DNA of 64,000 bases, taken from the NCBI RefSeq assembly GCF_002797535.1, contig NZ_PGFD01000002.1, positions 558,001 to 622,000 on the forward strand. The letters are read 5' to 3'. The number at the start of each line of letters is the position of its first letter. Position 1 is the stretch's first letter. The notes beneath the pieces were generated by a model. The model saw only the letters and a program-made list of their open reading frames with translations, was not told where the DNA came from and did no database searches. Source of the stretch: Chryseobacterium geocarposphaerae. GTDB taxonomy: Bacteria > Bacteroidota > Bacteroidia > Flavobacteriales > Weeksellaceae. The translations under genes and the position numbers were made by a program. Shown in pieces: positions 51,615-61,316 of this stretch.

Positions 51615-51642
51615 AAAGACGCTTCAAATAGAAACGTCTTTT
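51614..51642. terminator. Bidirectional terminator of the small gene pair and the cupin gene
   Basis: Stem AAAAGACG/CGTCTTTT with an extended loop, between convergent genes 31 bases apart. Confidence 0.8.
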
Positions 51643-51645
51643 ATT

Positions 51646-52527
51646 TTATTTTGGTAAGCCTCTTTTTAAAGCAATTTCTGCTCGTTTAATAGCTAACTTT
51701 TCTTTCCAGTCCATATATTTCTTCTTGAAGTTCTTCTTCATGATGTCATCAAACTTACGCTGAACCGTAAGATTCCATAAAGAATGCGCTTTTACAGCCC
51801 ATGATTTGTCCCAGGCTCTTAAAGAAATGGAGAAACTTCCATCCAGGTATTTCATCCAGTGCCACCAACCGGTCGGCATGAATAAAGTATCTCCGTGTTC
51901 CAGGAAACATTCTATACCTTCTACGCCATCTAATGCCGGGAAATTTTTGAAATCAGGATTTTCAATATCATAATCTTCCAGCGCATAGGTTGCATAAGGA
52001 ATCTGATATAACCTTTCTCTCCATTTATAATCAAAAAGAAGAATATGCTTTCTTCCGTTGAAATGAGTATGGAAAATGTGAGCCATATCAATATCATAGT
52101 GAAGGAAAGTTACGGAACCTTTTCCTCCGAAGAACATAGACGGATATTTATCAAGGAAACCTCCCATTAAATCTTTTGGAGAAATATAATCCTGAAGCAG
52201 TTTTTTGGCGTGCTTAATGGGATCGAAAAAGAATATTCTCAGGTCGGTAGGCTCCCTTTGGATAAGATCTATATAGTCTGCAAATTTCATTTTGGCAGTC
52301 GGAGCATTGATGGGAGCTGCTGGATCGGCCTTTGAACTATCATATAGAGGAACTTCCACATCTCCTACAACCTCTTTCATATATTCCATTGTCCATTTTT
52401 GATAAGCAGGCCATTTCTTTGCCATATTTTTAATGACAACAGGCTTTCTCGGCTTTAGATATTTTTCAATGAACTCTTCTTGTGTAATGTCATCTACGAT
52501 ATCTATAGGCTTTAAATTAATTCCCAT
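51646..52527 (-). CDS. Cupin-8/JmjC-like 2OG-Fe(II) protein
   Basis: A 293-residue protein of the JmjC-like cupin family. Iron ligands: LHYDIDMAHIFHTHF (H-x-D) and WWHWMKYL (distal His), with the 2OG-binding Lys/Tyr in GRKHILLFDYK. FMPTGWWHWMKYL is typical of protein hydroxylases. No signal peptide is present. The substrate is unknown. It is convergent with the small gene pair and upstream-divergent from the TonB-receptor-like gene. Confidence 0.85.
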   Translation of the reverse strand: MGINLKPIDIVDDITQEEFIEKYLKPRKPVVIKNMAKKWPAYQKWTMEYMKEVVGDVEVPLYDSSKADPAAPINAPTAKMKFADYIDLIQREPTDLRIFFFDPIKHAKKLLQDYISPKDLMGGFLDKYPSMFFGGKGSVTFLHYDIDMAHIFHTHFNGRKHILLFDYKWRERLYQIPYATYALEDYDIENPDFKNFPALDGVEGIECFLEHGDTLFMPTGWWHWMKYLDGSFSISLRAWDKSWAVKAHSLWNLTVQRKFDDIMKKNFKKKYMDWKEKLAIKRAEIALKRGLPK

Positions 52528-52704
52528 TTTATAAATTTTATGTTACAAAATTATTAAATAAAAATTTACGATGTATGCTTTAATTTTTTTTTAATCTATG
52601 ATTCAAATCATTATTTTAAATATCTAGTCTAAATAAAAATTATAAGTTTTAATTCAAAAATAGAAAATATTATCAATAATTATCGCAAATCTCTAAAATA
52701 TAAC

Positions 52705-52712
52705 TATTTTTG
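52705..52712 (+). promoter_or_regulatory. -7-like element in the gap before the barrel gene
   Basis: TATTTTTG fits TAnnTTTG, about 97 bases before the start codon. The 281-base gap also carries the bipartite motif listed next. Confidence 0.35.
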
Positions 52713-52762
52713 TAGTGATAATTAAATTTAACTTTTAGATTTAAATTACATCCTTATAAAAG

Positions 52763-52794
52763 TGTAACAAAAATCTATAACCATTAACTAATTA
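52763..52794 (+). promoter_or_regulatory. Bipartite ECF-promoter-like motif, copy 1
   Basis: TGTAACAAAA, 12 bases, then TAACTAATTA, ending 14 bases before the start codon. The same two blocks with identical spacing occur before the GLPGLI gene. GTAAC-type -35 boxes are typical of ECF sigma promoters. Confidence 0.6.
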
Positions 52795-52808
52795 CACAAA
52801 TAATAATT

Positions 52809-55514
52809 ATGAGAAAAAATATTTCTTTATTTCTGATGTTGCTTTTTTCAGTTTTGTCTTTTGCACAGAAGACAGTTTCAGGAAAAATTACTGATGAAGA
52901 TGGAGTGGCAATCCCAAGTGCAAGTGTGACGGTGGAAGAGCCTGGAAAAGATGCAATCCTGGCATACGGAATTACCAACTCGAAAGGAGAATATAAAGTA
53001 ACTTTCACAACAGGGGAATCTAATGTTGACCTTAAGGTAAAGGCTTTCAACCAAAGGCCCATCACAAAACAAATCAGCAACAGCGACCAGAATCTGAATT
53101 TTAAAATGGAGTCTGAAGCCACTGAAATAAAGGAAGTAAAGCTAAAAACCAAAATGGTAACGGCAAGGGGAGATACCATTTCTTATGATCTCAAAGCTTT
53201 TGATAGCAAAAACGACAGAAGTCTTGCAGATGTTTTGAAGAAAATGCCTGGAATTGAAGTCAATGCAGACGGGACGATTCTTTATCAGGGAAATGCCATC
53301 AATAAATTTTATGTAGAAGGAAAAGACCTTATGGAAGGAGGTTACGGAACCATTAGTAATTCTCTTCCTAAAGATGCTGTTGCCAAAGTAGAAGTGCTTG
53401 AAAACCATCAACCCGTAAAAATCCTACAGAATAAAGTGCCTTCAGATCAGGCAGCAATTAATATAAAGTTAAAAAAATCTGTTACCATGACCGGCCGTGG
53501 AGAAGTAGGGACTGGTTTTGGAGATCCTTGGTTGTGGAACGTAAAACTAACTCCGATGTTCTTTAGTAAGAAGAGTCAATGGGTAGCAAACTACAAAACC
53601 AATAATATGGGAGAACAGGTGGAAAATGAAGGAAATATTCTGGCTTTCGGAAACAGGTTTGAAGGGAGAAGAATTAATGCTTCTCAAAATGACTGGTTGA
53701 ATGTAGAAAATGCAAGCACACCTAATCTTCCGGTAAAAAGATACTTAATGAATAATGTTCATTATCTATCAGCAAATTATTTGACCAACATCGATAAGAA
53801 AAAAGAATGGGAACTTAAAGCCAACGCAAATTATACAAATAATTCTGTAGAAAGAGAATCTTATACTCAATATGATTTTTTTGCTACAAAAGATAACCCA
53901 GCCTATTCAGTCTTCCAAACGACTCATAATAACTTTTATACTGATAAAGCAAAGGGGGAATTAATTTTCACGAAAAATGCCAAGAAAGGATTTTTTAAAA
54001 ATACAACAAGTTTCTCTCAGTATTGGAATGCAGATAGAGGTATCGTAGATAGAACAACTACAAATAGCACATTACAAAGAAATGGTGCTGAAGCATTAGA
54101 ATCTCCTACAAGTTCTTTCCAAAACTCATTGAGTACAATCATCCCGTGGAAAGAAAAAATGGTAAATGTATTGTCTTTTATAAGTTATCAGACAGATAAG
54201 CAGACTCTTAGTGTTTCTCCATCATCATATTTACAGATACCTGGATTTATGGCAGATTCATCAAGTGATTTTGTAGGGCAAAATTTGAGACTTAAAACTT
54301 TTGAGGCAAACCATTCTGCAAATATTGGATTCTCTACAAAAGGATGGACATTTACCCCGGAGGTTGGATTTAATTTTAAATCGACAGATTTAGTTTCAGA
54401 TTTATTCAATATTAAATCGACTGCTACAACCCAACCTCCAGCTTCACAATATAGCAATGACCTTAGTTATACAACCGCGACTCCTTACGGAAGTTTGGGA
54501 GTAAATTATAAGAATGATTCTTGGATGTTGTATGCCAACTTCCCGGTAAATTCTAATAATATTAAAGCAGAAGACCCTTTAAGACTGGTTTCAAGAGAAC
54601 TAAACAAGGTTACTTTTGAACCAAGTGTTTTTGCACAATATTCCTTTGCTTCTTTCTGGAAAGCTTCCGTAAACGCCAATATCAATAATAACTTTGGAGA
54701 AATCAATACGGCTTATTCAGGATTCTTAATGACTTCACCATCGGGGATTAATGTTATGGATCCTAAAAACCCTATTCCACAGAATAATAATAAATCAGCA
54801 GGGACTAGATTAGAATATAGAAATCCATTGAATAACTTATTCTTTAATATCAATTACAGATACTCGGATGCCAAAAGAAATTTAATTTCTAATCCGACGA
54901 TCGTAAATGGATATACAGCAATGAGTTATATAGTGCAGGATAATAATGTGTTAAGTAATGGGTATAGCGCAGAAGTAGGTAAATATTTTCCAAAATTTAA
55001 AACAAATGCCTCGCTAAGCTATAGCAACAATACATCAAAGTCTGATGCATTTTTGAATAATGACTCCTATACCAATAAGAATAACGGACAGTCATATGGT
55101 GTGAAATTTAATAATACTTATTTTAGTTGGATGAGCTTGGATTATAACGCAAGTTTTACAAGAACTAAACAGACGAGTACAGGTGAGGTTAGTACAAATG
55201 CTACAACTACAGGATTCAAGCATAATCTTGGTGTATTCTTTTATCCGATCGAAAACCATACTATTGGATTCAATTGGGATCAGGTCAATTCAACGGCAAC
55301 GGCAACGGATCAAAAATACCATAACGGATTCTACGATCTTTCCTATCAGTTTACATGGTCTAAAAAGAACATTGATTTTGAATTGAAATGGATGAATATC
55401 GCGAATAAAAAAGTATTTGAAAACTATGAAATTAATTCCACATATACTTCTTTTACAAGATATCAGCTCCGCCCAAGCCAGGTCATGTTCACCGTAAAAT
55501 TCAACTTTAAATAA
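52809..55514 (+). CDS. TonB-dependent receptor-like outer-membrane protein
   Basis: A 901-residue protein with a signal peptide (about 20 residues ending LSFAQ), a carboxypeptidase-regulatory-like domain (VSGKITDEDGVAIPSASV, residues 22-100), a plug-like domain (DVLKKMPGIEVNADGTILYQ, AVAKVEVLENHQPVKIL) and a long beta-barrel with repeated aromatic strands ending MFTVKFNFK. No TonB box can be identified. It is likely an uptake or signalling receptor, and is encoded near a GLPGLI-protein gene with the same promoter-like motif. Confidence 0.87.
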   Translation: MRKNISLFLMLLFSVLSFAQKTVSGKITDEDGVAIPSASVTVEEPGKDAILAYGITNSKGEYKVTFTTGESNVDLKVKAFNQRPITKQISNSDQNLNFKMESEATEIKEVKLKTKMVTARGDTISYDLKAFDSKNDRSLADVLKKMPGIEVNADGTILYQGNAINKFYVEGKDLMEGGYGTISNSLPKDAVAKVEVLENHQPVKILQNKVPSDQAAINIKLKKSVTMTGRGEVGTGFGDPWLWNVKLTPMFFSKKSQWVANYKTNNMGEQVENEGNILAFGNRFEGRRINASQNDWLNVENASTPNLPVKRYLMNNVHYLSANYLTNIDKKKEWELKANANYTNNSVERESYTQYDFFATKDNPAYSVFQTTHNNFYTDKAKGELIFTKNAKKGFFKNTTSFSQYWNADRGIVDRTTTNSTLQRNGAEALESPTSSFQNSLSTIIPWKEKMVNVLSFISYQTDKQTLSVSPSSYLQIPGFMADSSSDFVGQNLRLKTFEANHSANIGFSTKGWTFTPEVGFNFKSTDLVSDLFNIKSTATTQPPASQYSNDLSYTTATPYGSLGVNYKNDSWMLYANFPVNSNNIKAEDPLRLVSRELNKVTFEPSVFAQYSFASFWKASVNANINNNFGEINTAYSGFLMTSPSGINVMDPKNPIPQNNNKSAGTRLEYRNPLNNLFFNINYRYSDAKRNLISNPTIVNGYTAMSYIVQDNNVLSNGYSAEVGKYFPKFKTNASLSYSNNTSKSDAFLNNDSYTNKNNGQSYGVKFNNTYFSWMSLDYNASFTRTKQTSTGEVSTNATTTGFKHNLGVFFYPIENHTIGFNWDQVNSTATATDQKYHNGFYDLSYQFTWSKKNIDFELKWMNIANKKVFENYEINSTYTSFTRYQLRPSQVMFTVKFNFK

Positions 55515-55520
55515 AAATAA

Positions 55521-55547
55521 AACCAATCTCATTGAGATTGGTTTTTT
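55521..55547. terminator. Terminator after the TonB-receptor-like gene
   Basis: Stem AACCAATCTCA with its complement and a one-base centre, then a T-tract; also suits the convergent DinB gene. Confidence 0.85.
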
Positions 55548-55566
55548 GTTGAGATATATTTAAAAG

Positions 55567-56067
55567 TTATTGAAAGCCCTGATAATCGGCAGAAGGGCCG
55601 TAACTTCCCGGCAAAAGAATATCATTCATCCGGTAATACACGCCAAGCTGAGCTCTGTGATGGGTAATCTGATTCAGTCCGTGACGTATAGATCCGTATT
55701 TGGTCCATTTTGCAAGTTCCTGGCCATTATGTTTTAGAGCCCACATTTCATTTAGCTTATCTTCATTAGCATTTTCCAGGGCATTCATTCCCTGTTGGTA
55801 ATTTTCATCTAAGGCTTTTAACAGATCTTCTTTTGTGGTAAATTTTTTGGGTTGATAATCCGTATTGGCAAAATCCAGTTCAGAGGTTTTAAGGATTGTA
55901 TTCGGCCATTCAAATATTTCTGCAATATGAGTGGCAAGAGGCATCATTTTCATGCTTTTCTCATGAGGAGCAAAATCATTTTGGGTTTCAGGATAGACTT
56001 CAAAAAATTTTTTGGTGGTCTGATACTCATTCTGAATTTCATTTTTGAGTTGTGATAAAGTGTCCAT
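55567..56067 (-). CDS. DinB-family protein
   Basis: A 166-residue four-helix DinB/YfiT-like protein. Putative metal-binding His residues are in MPLATHIAEIFEWP (residue about 48) and in GLNQITHHRAQLGVYYRMND near residue 135. This family includes thiol transferases and uncharacterised metalloproteins; despite the name it is not a polymerase. The specific reaction is unknown. It is convergent with the preceding barrel gene and divergent from the GLPGLI gene. Confidence 0.88.
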   Translation of the reverse strand: MDTLSQLKNEIQNEYQTTKKFFEVYPETQNDFAPHEKSMKMMPLATHIAEIFEWPNTILKTSELDFANTDYQPKKFTTKEDLLKALDENYQQGMNALENANEDKLNEMWALKHNGQELAKWTKYGSIRHGLNQITHHRAQLGVYYRMNDILLPGSYGPSADYQGFQ

Positions 56068-56168
56068 ATTGTTTTGTTTTTTAGTGAGTTAAAGTTAAAA
56101 TTTTTACCGGTGAAACTGTTTTAACAAAATCATAAATTTTATTCTTAAAAAAATAATAAATAAAAAAC

Positions 56169-56200
56169 TGTAACAAAAGTTAGTAAACACTAACTAATTA
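56169..56200 (+). promoter_or_regulatory. Bipartite ECF-promoter-like motif, copy 2
   Basis: TGTAACAAAA, 12 bases, TAACTAATTA, ending 17 bases before the GLPGLI start codon. Blocks and spacing match copy 1 exactly. Confidence 0.6.
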
Positions 56201-56217
56201 AATAAACATTAGAAAAA

Positions 56218-57147
56218 ATGAAAAAGCTATTTTCAATATTCTTTATCGCTCTTTTTGCTTTTATAAGCGCTCAGAATAATGATTCGAAAGAAACAGCCAA
56301 CCGCTTTTTTTACGAACTGACTTTTAAGCCGAAAAAGGATTCTACAAAACTCGAAAAAGTCATTATGGCTCTTGATATCGTTAAAAACAAATCTATTTAC
56401 AGAGACTTTACAGCAGTAGGACAGGATTCTATTATTAAGATCCAGCTCGAACAAATGCAAAAGGCGGGAGTTTTTAAAGATTTATCCAAGACTTTCAAAA
56501 TGCCGAAGTTCTCAGAGAAAATTGTGAAAAACTATCCGGATATGAAGATGCAGTATATCGAAAGAATTGCAAACGGATTTTCTCCAATGAATATCGGATA
56601 TAATGAAACCGCAAAGTTCGACTGGAAAATTTCTAACGAAAAAGCAAAAATAGGAGCCTACAATGCTCAGAAAGCAACAACAGAATTCGGTGGAAAAAAA
56701 TGGACGGCTTGGTTCAGTTCAGAGCTGCCTTTCCAGGATGGTCCTTATAAATTCTCAGGCCTTCCGGGCTTAATTGTAAAGATTGAAGACGAAGGAAAGA
56801 ATTATTCTTGGGTACTTCAGGGAAACAAGAAAGTTCCGAACTGGGAAGAACTTACCTATATGGAAAAGATTTCAAATGTTGGTCTAAAAGTAACCGAAAT
56901 GCCGAGAGAGAAATTTGAAAAAACATTCAATGAGTTCAAAAAAGATCCATTTGCTACGGCAAGACCGATGATGACACAGGAAATTATGTCTAAAACAATT
57001 CCGGGAATGGAGGGTACCATTGGAGACATGATGAAAAAGCAGGAGAAAATGTACAAAGACTTTTTTAATGCGAACGATAACCCGATAGAACCTCCTTACG
57101 AAAAAGTACAGGTAGGAAAAGTAGAAAAGGTAGGAAAAGAAAACTAA
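56218..57147 (+). CDS. GLPGLI-family protein
   Basis: A 309-residue exported protein of a Bacteroidetes-specific family, named after its motif, which is seen here as YKFSGLPGLIVKIEDEG near residue 182. The signal peptide (about 18 residues, ending ISAQ) is clear. The central part (TTEFGGKKWTAWFSSELPFQ) is typical. Members are secreted or periplasmic and often neighbour TonB-dependent receptors; function is unknown. It carries the same upstream motif as the nearby receptor-like gene, suggesting a shared sigma factor. Confidence 0.92.
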   Translation: MKKLFSIFFIALFAFISAQNNDSKETANRFFYELTFKPKKDSTKLEKVIMALDIVKNKSIYRDFTAVGQDSIIKIQLEQMQKAGVFKDLSKTFKMPKFSEKIVKNYPDMKMQYIERIANGFSPMNIGYNETAKFDWKISNEKAKIGAYNAQKATTEFGGKKWTAWFSSELPFQDGPYKFSGLPGLIVKIEDEGKNYSWVLQGNKKVPNWEELTYMEKISNVGLKVTEMPREKFEKTFNEFKKDPFATARPMMTQEIMSKTIPGMEGTIGDMMKKQEKMYKDFFNANDNPIEPPYEKVQVGKVEKVGKEN

Positions 57148-57180
57148 ACAAGTTTCATATCAACTAAATTATATTGTGAG

Positions 57181-57219
57181 TCAACCCAAATACAATTTGT
57201 ATTTGGGTTGATTTTTTTC
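57181..57219 (+). terminator. Terminator after the GLPGLI gene
   Basis: Perfect 15-bp stem TCAACCCAAATACAA with its complement and a minimal loop, then TTTTTTT. Confidence 0.9.
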
Positions 57220-57255
57220 ATGAAGACAGGTTATTTAGATTAAATTTAAATAACG

Positions 57256-57263
57256 TATATTTG
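57256..57263 (+). promoter_or_regulatory. -7 element for feoAB
   Basis: TATATTTG fits TAnnTTTG, 20-50 bases before the possible feoA starts. This placement argues that translation starts downstream of the TTG within the box. Confidence 0.5.
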
Positions 57264-57275
57264 CATCACAAAAAA

Positions 57276-57536
57276 TTGGTTTTGAAACAGACGGATCTAC
57301 ATAAAATGAGCGGATTTCCCAAAAACAAAAAGGGAAAGATTATTGGATATGATAATGACCATCTGAAAATGCCCAATAAAATTATCGAAATGGGACTTCT
57401 TCCGGAAACTTTATTCAGGATTTTGTATCAGGCTCCTTTCAATGGACCGATGTATGTGGAATTTGGGGATGAAAAAAGCCGGATTGCTCTTCGTGAAGAA
57501 GAAGGGGACTATATCATTGTTGAAGAATTGAATTAA
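57276..57536 (+). CDS. feoA: FeoA-like ferrous iron transport protein
   Basis: A small SH3-like FeoA protein (about 86 residues) needed for FeoB function, perhaps as a GTPase-activating or interaction module. FPKNKKGKIIGYD, MPNKIIEMGLLPETLFRIL and FGDEKSRIALREEEGDYIIV fit the family. The start is uncertain: I chose a TTG (VLKQTDLHKMSG...) downstream of the promoter; an ATG ten codons further (MSGFPKN) is the alternative. The stop overlaps the feoB start by one base. Confidence 0.8.
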   Translation: MVLKQTDLHKMSGFPKNKKGKIIGYDNDHLKMPNKIIEMGLLPETLFRILYQAPFNGPMYVEFGDEKSRIALREEEGDYIIVEELN

Positions 57537-59569
57537 TGCAGGATACTCAGAAAAAACAGATACTTTTAGTCGGAAATCCGAATGTTGGGAAGTCAACGGT
57601 TTTCAATGCTCTTTGTAATAAAAAGCAGAAGACCGGAAATTATGCAGGGGTTACTGTTGCGAGCCATTCGGGAAATTATACTTATAGGAATGAGGAAGTT
57701 GAGGTCATCGACTTGCCCGGTTCATACAGTGTATATCCAAGTTCCGAAGATGAGGCTATTTTTTCTAAATTCCTGATTGATGAACAGGAAAATTATGCAG
57801 GAGTTGTTTATATTCTTGAAGCATTAAGCCTAAAAAGAGGACTTCTTTTATTTCAGCAGATTCAGGATCTGGGAATTCCCATGATTTTAGTGGTCAATCA
57901 GATCGATCAGGCGGAAAGAAGAGGAATTTCTATTGATATTTCAAAGTTTTCAGAAGCGTTAGGCATTAAAATCATTCAGACTAATGCTAAAGAAAACATA
58001 GGGATTGATGATATTAAAGAGGCGGTTTTAAATAACCAGTTTGTAAAAACACAAACGACTTCATTCGAAATACCTGCGGAACATAAAGATTTTATTCAAA
58101 AACTAGCGTCTCACAAAGGTTTTGATAATGAATATAAAGCCTGGATGAGCCTTTCCTTGGGAACCAATCTGAAAAAGATTGAATCGGTAATGGAGCTGAT
58201 CAACGAACCTGACTCCAAAAGTCTGGTTCCGAAAAGGCTGCAGGTTCAGGAGACAGTAAGAAGATATCAGAGTGTTGATAAGATTTTGTCTGATGTAATT
58301 TCTAAAAAACCTCAGTTCAAAGAACTTTTAACAGAAAGATTAGACAAAATCCTGGTACATAAATTCTGGGGATATGTGGTTTTCCTGGTTATTTTATTAA
58401 TCATCTTTCAAAGCGTTTTCTTTTTAGCGGAATATCCAATGAACTGGATTGATAGTTTTTTCTCTTGGCTGACTGCTTTTACATCGGAGCATTTACCGGA
58501 TGGACCTATCAATTCATTGATTTCAAACGGAATCGTTCCGGGAATCGGAGGAATTGTTGTTTTTGCACCACAGATCGGAATTCTATTATATTTCCTTTAT
58601 TTGCTGGAAGATTCAGGATATATGGCGAGAGTTGTGTTCCTGATGGACAGGATCTTACGCCCTTTCGGATTAAACGGAAAAAGTATTGTTCCCCTGGTTT
58701 CAGGAACGGCATGTGCAATTCCGGCAGTGATCTCAACCCGGAATATTGAAAACGTAAAAGAAAGATTGCTTACGATTCTGGTAACACCTTTTATGACGTG
58801 TTCTGCGAGACTTCCAGTATACAGTATCATTATCGGGCTGATTATTTCAGACGGAACATTTTTGGGAATAAAATACAAAGCTTTGGTGCTGATGGGGATG
58901 TATTTGCTGGGCTTCTTAGTAGCTTTGTTTTCTGCATCAATTCTTAAAAGATTTATTAAAAATAAAGGAAAAACTTATCTGGTAATGGATTTGCCAACTT
59001 ATAAAAAGCCACTTTTTGGATATGATTTCAAGATGGTTTTAGGTAAAGTTTGGGATTTTATTACAGGAGCAGGAAAAATTATTTTCATTGTAAGTATCAT
59101 CATCTGGTTCTTAAGTTACTTCGGACCAAAACAACAACCGGATCAGTTCGTTGCTACAAACGTTCACCTTGATCATTCTTACCTGGCAAAAATGGGAAAA
59201 GGAATAGAACCGGTAATTGCTCCTCTTGGATATGACTGGAAAATGGGAGTAGGAATTTTAACCAGTTTCGTGGCAAGAGAAGTTTTTGTAGGAACAATGT
59301 CTACTCTATACAGCCTTGAAGATGATGCTCCGGAAGTGAAAGTAATCGATAAAATGAGACGCGATGTAAAACCTAATGGCGAAAAAGTTTTCAGTTTCGC
59401 AACAGGGGTTTCGGTACTCTTATTTTATGCATTTGCAATGCAGTGTGTTTCTACACTTGCAGTAGTCTACAGAGAAACCAAAAGCTGGAAATGGACCGGT
59501 TTACAGGTGGCTATGATGACAGGTTTGGCATACTTTGTGTCGATGATAGTATATCAGATTTTGAAATAA
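57536..59569 (+). CDS. feoB: Ferrous iron transporter B
   Basis: FeoB imports Fe2+ across the inner membrane. The 677-residue product has an N-terminal G domain: G1 LVGNPNVGKSTVFNAL, G3 DLPGSYSVYPSS, G4 VVNQIDQAE. A helical spacer is followed by a membrane domain with at least seven helices, including the Gate motifs (SGTACAIPAVISTRNI and TPFMTCSARLPVY). Its start overlaps feoA and its stop overlaps the small Cys-rich partner gene, so the three form one operon. Confidence 0.97.
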   Translation: MQDTQKKQILLVGNPNVGKSTVFNALCNKKQKTGNYAGVTVASHSGNYTYRNEEVEVIDLPGSYSVYPSSEDEAIFSKFLIDEQENYAGVVYILEALSLKRGLLLFQQIQDLGIPMILVVNQIDQAERRGISIDISKFSEALGIKIIQTNAKENIGIDDIKEAVLNNQFVKTQTTSFEIPAEHKDFIQKLASHKGFDNEYKAWMSLSLGTNLKKIESVMELINEPDSKSLVPKRLQVQETVRRYQSVDKILSDVISKKPQFKELLTERLDKILVHKFWGYVVFLVILLIIFQSVFFLAEYPMNWIDSFFSWLTAFTSEHLPDGPINSLISNGIVPGIGGIVVFAPQIGILLYFLYLLEDSGYMARVVFLMDRILRPFGLNGKSIVPLVSGTACAIPAVISTRNIENVKERLLTILVTPFMTCSARLPVYSIIIGLIISDGTFLGIKYKALVLMGMYLLGFLVALFSASILKRFIKNKGKTYLVMDLPTYKKPLFGYDFKMVLGKVWDFITGAGKIIFIVSIIIWFLSYFGPKQQPDQFVATNVHLDHSYLAKMGKGIEPVIAPLGYDWKMGVGILTSFVAREVFVGTMSTLYSLEDDAPEVKVIDKMRRDVKPNGEKVFSFATGVSVLLFYAFAMQCVSTLAVVYRETKSWKWTGLQVAMMTGLAYFVSMIVYQILK

Positions 59570-59721
59570 TGGATTCTTCATTAATTGTACAATACGTAAT
59601 TATTTTACTCATCGTTGCATTTGCTTGTTACTCTTTATTCAGGGTACTTAGGAAAAACTTTGCACCGAAAAAATTCAGCTCCAAAAGAATAAACTGCGAT
59701 AAGGACTGCGGATGTTCATAA
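59569..59721 (+). CDS. FeoB-associated Cys-rich membrane protein
   Basis: A 50-residue protein with one transmembrane helix (IVQYVIILLIVAFACYSLF) and a cytosolic-type basic tail ending NCDKDCGCS. This matches the FeoB-associated Cys-rich family that follows feoB in many bacteria. Its ATG overlaps the feoB stop (TAATG), so it is translationally coupled. The C-terminal cysteines may bind iron. Confidence 0.85.
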   Translation: MDSSLIVQYVIILLIVAFACYSLFRVLRKNFAPKKFSSKRINCDKDCGCS

Positions 59722-59750
59722 CTTTCTGATGGGGTGTAATAAATAATATC

Positions 59751-59758
59751 TAATTTTG
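59751..59758 (+). promoter_or_regulatory. -7 element for glmM
   Basis: TAATTTTG fits TAnnTTTG, about 52 bases before the glmM ATG. Confidence 0.45.
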
Positions 59759-59809
59759 CTTAGCTTTTAAAAAACAATAAATTAGAATTAAAATATAAAA
59801 ACACCCAGA

Positions 59810-61192
59810 ATGTCATTAATAAAAAGTATTTCAGGAATCCGCGGAACCATAGGAGGAAAAGTAAATGATAACCTGACTCCGCTTGATGTGGTAAAATTCG
59901 CTTCGGCTTTCGGAACCTGGCTTCAGAATAATAAAAATAAAAAAGATTTAACCTTAATCATCGGAAGAGATGCCAGAATTTCTGGTCAAATGGTTTCTTC
60001 TTTGGTGACGGCAACATTGCAGGGGCTTGGAATCAATGTAGTTGATTTAGGACTTTCCACTACTCCGACTGTTGAAATAATGGTTCCGGAGCTGAAAGCA
60101 GATGGAGGGATTATTTTAACCGCTTCGCACAATCCAAAACAATGGAATGCTCTGAAATTATTAAATGATAAAGGAGAATTCATCAGTGGAGAAAATGGGG
60201 CAGAAGTCCTGGCTTTGGCTGAAAGTGAAGATTTCAATTATGCAGAAGTAGATGATCTGGGAAAATATGAAACAAGAGACGATGCTTTTGATATTCATAT
60301 TCAGCAGATCCTTAATTTACCGATGGTAGATGTTGAAGCCATTAAGTCTAAAAAATTCAAAGTTGTTTTGGATGCAGTGAATTCTACGGGAGGAATTGCT
60401 ATTCCGATGCTGTTGGATAAATTAGGCTGTGAAACCGTGAAATTATACTGTGAACCGACAGGACATTTCCCACACAATCCTGAACCGTTAAAAGAACATT
60501 TGGGAGATATCTGCGAACTGGTAAAAAAAGAAGGTGCAGATGTAGGAATCGTGGTAGATCCGGATGTAGACAGATTAGCTTTGATTGATGAAAAAGGTGA
60601 AATGTTTGGCGAAGAATACACATTGGTTGCCGTTGCTGATTATCTATTGAAACATAAAAATGGTGTGGCAATTTCCAATCTTTCTTCAAGCCGTGCTTTA
60701 AGAGATGTTGCACATACCCACAACTCAGAATATTTTGCAAGTGCAGTAGGAGAAGTGAATGTAGTGACTTTAATGAAGGAGAAAAATGCAGTGATAGGCG
60801 GGGAAGGCAACGGAGGAATTATCTATCCTGATTTACATTACGGAAGAGATTCTTTAGTAGGTGTTGCACTATTTTTAACTCATTTGGCAAAGGAAAATAA
60901 AACGGTTTCTGAGCTAAGAGCAGGATATCCTAGCTACTTCATGGGTAAAAAGAAAATAGAACTCACGCCGGAAATTAATGTGGATGATATTTTAACTAAA
61001 ATGGAAAAAGAATATCAAAATGAAGAGGTTTCTACCGTAGACGGAGTGAAAATAGATTTTGAAAATAATTGGGTACATCTTAGAAAATCTAATACAGAAC
61101 CGATTATCAGAATTTATACAGAGGCTAAATCTCAGGAAGAAGCCGACAAGTTAGGTGATGAAATGATAGCTAAAATCAATAGTTTGATTTAA
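59810..61192 (+). CDS. glmM: Phosphoglucosamine mutase (phosphohexomutase)
   Basis: A 460-residue alpha-D-phosphohexomutase; by family conventions in Bacteroidetes it is GlmM, which makes glucosamine 1-phosphate for peptidoglycan and lipopolysaccharide. Catalytic phosphoserine in TASHNPKQWNALK, metal-binding loop VDPDVDRLALID, sugar-binding GEGNGGI, and phosphate-binding loop RKSNTEPIIRIY are all present. The start ISGIRGTIGG is typical. A phosphomannomutase activity cannot be excluded from sequence alone. Confidence 0.9.
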   Translation: MSLIKSISGIRGTIGGKVNDNLTPLDVVKFASAFGTWLQNNKNKKDLTLIIGRDARISGQMVSSLVTATLQGLGINVVDLGLSTTPTVEIMVPELKADGGIILTASHNPKQWNALKLLNDKGEFISGENGAEVLALAESEDFNYAEVDDLGKYETRDDAFDIHIQQILNLPMVDVEAIKSKKFKVVLDAVNSTGGIAIPMLLDKLGCETVKLYCEPTGHFPHNPEPLKEHLGDICELVKKEGADVGIVVDPDVDRLALIDEKGEMFGEEYTLVAVADYLLKHKNGVAISNLSSSRALRDVAHTHNSEYFASAVGEVNVVTLMKEKNAVIGGEGNGGIIYPDLHYGRDSLVGVALFLTHLAKENKTVSELRAGYPSYFMGKKKIELTPEINVDDILTKMEKEYQNEEVSTVDGVKIDFENNWVHLRKSNTEPIIRIYTEAKSQEEADKLGDEMIAKINSLI

Positions 61193-61316
61193 TAAAAATT
61201 AACAGTTATTTCATCATTTTAAAAAGAATTATTATTAAATTTATAGTACTAAGATTCTCAGAACCGAGTATTTGTATATCTCATATCTCAAGTCTTAAAT
61301 CTTAAACTGTTTTATA

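Noticed and set aside
59443..59568. Longer frame ending in the small Cys-rich protein after feoB.
   Set aside because: The upstream part overlaps feoB in another frame; the coupled ATG at the feoB stop gives the known family length.
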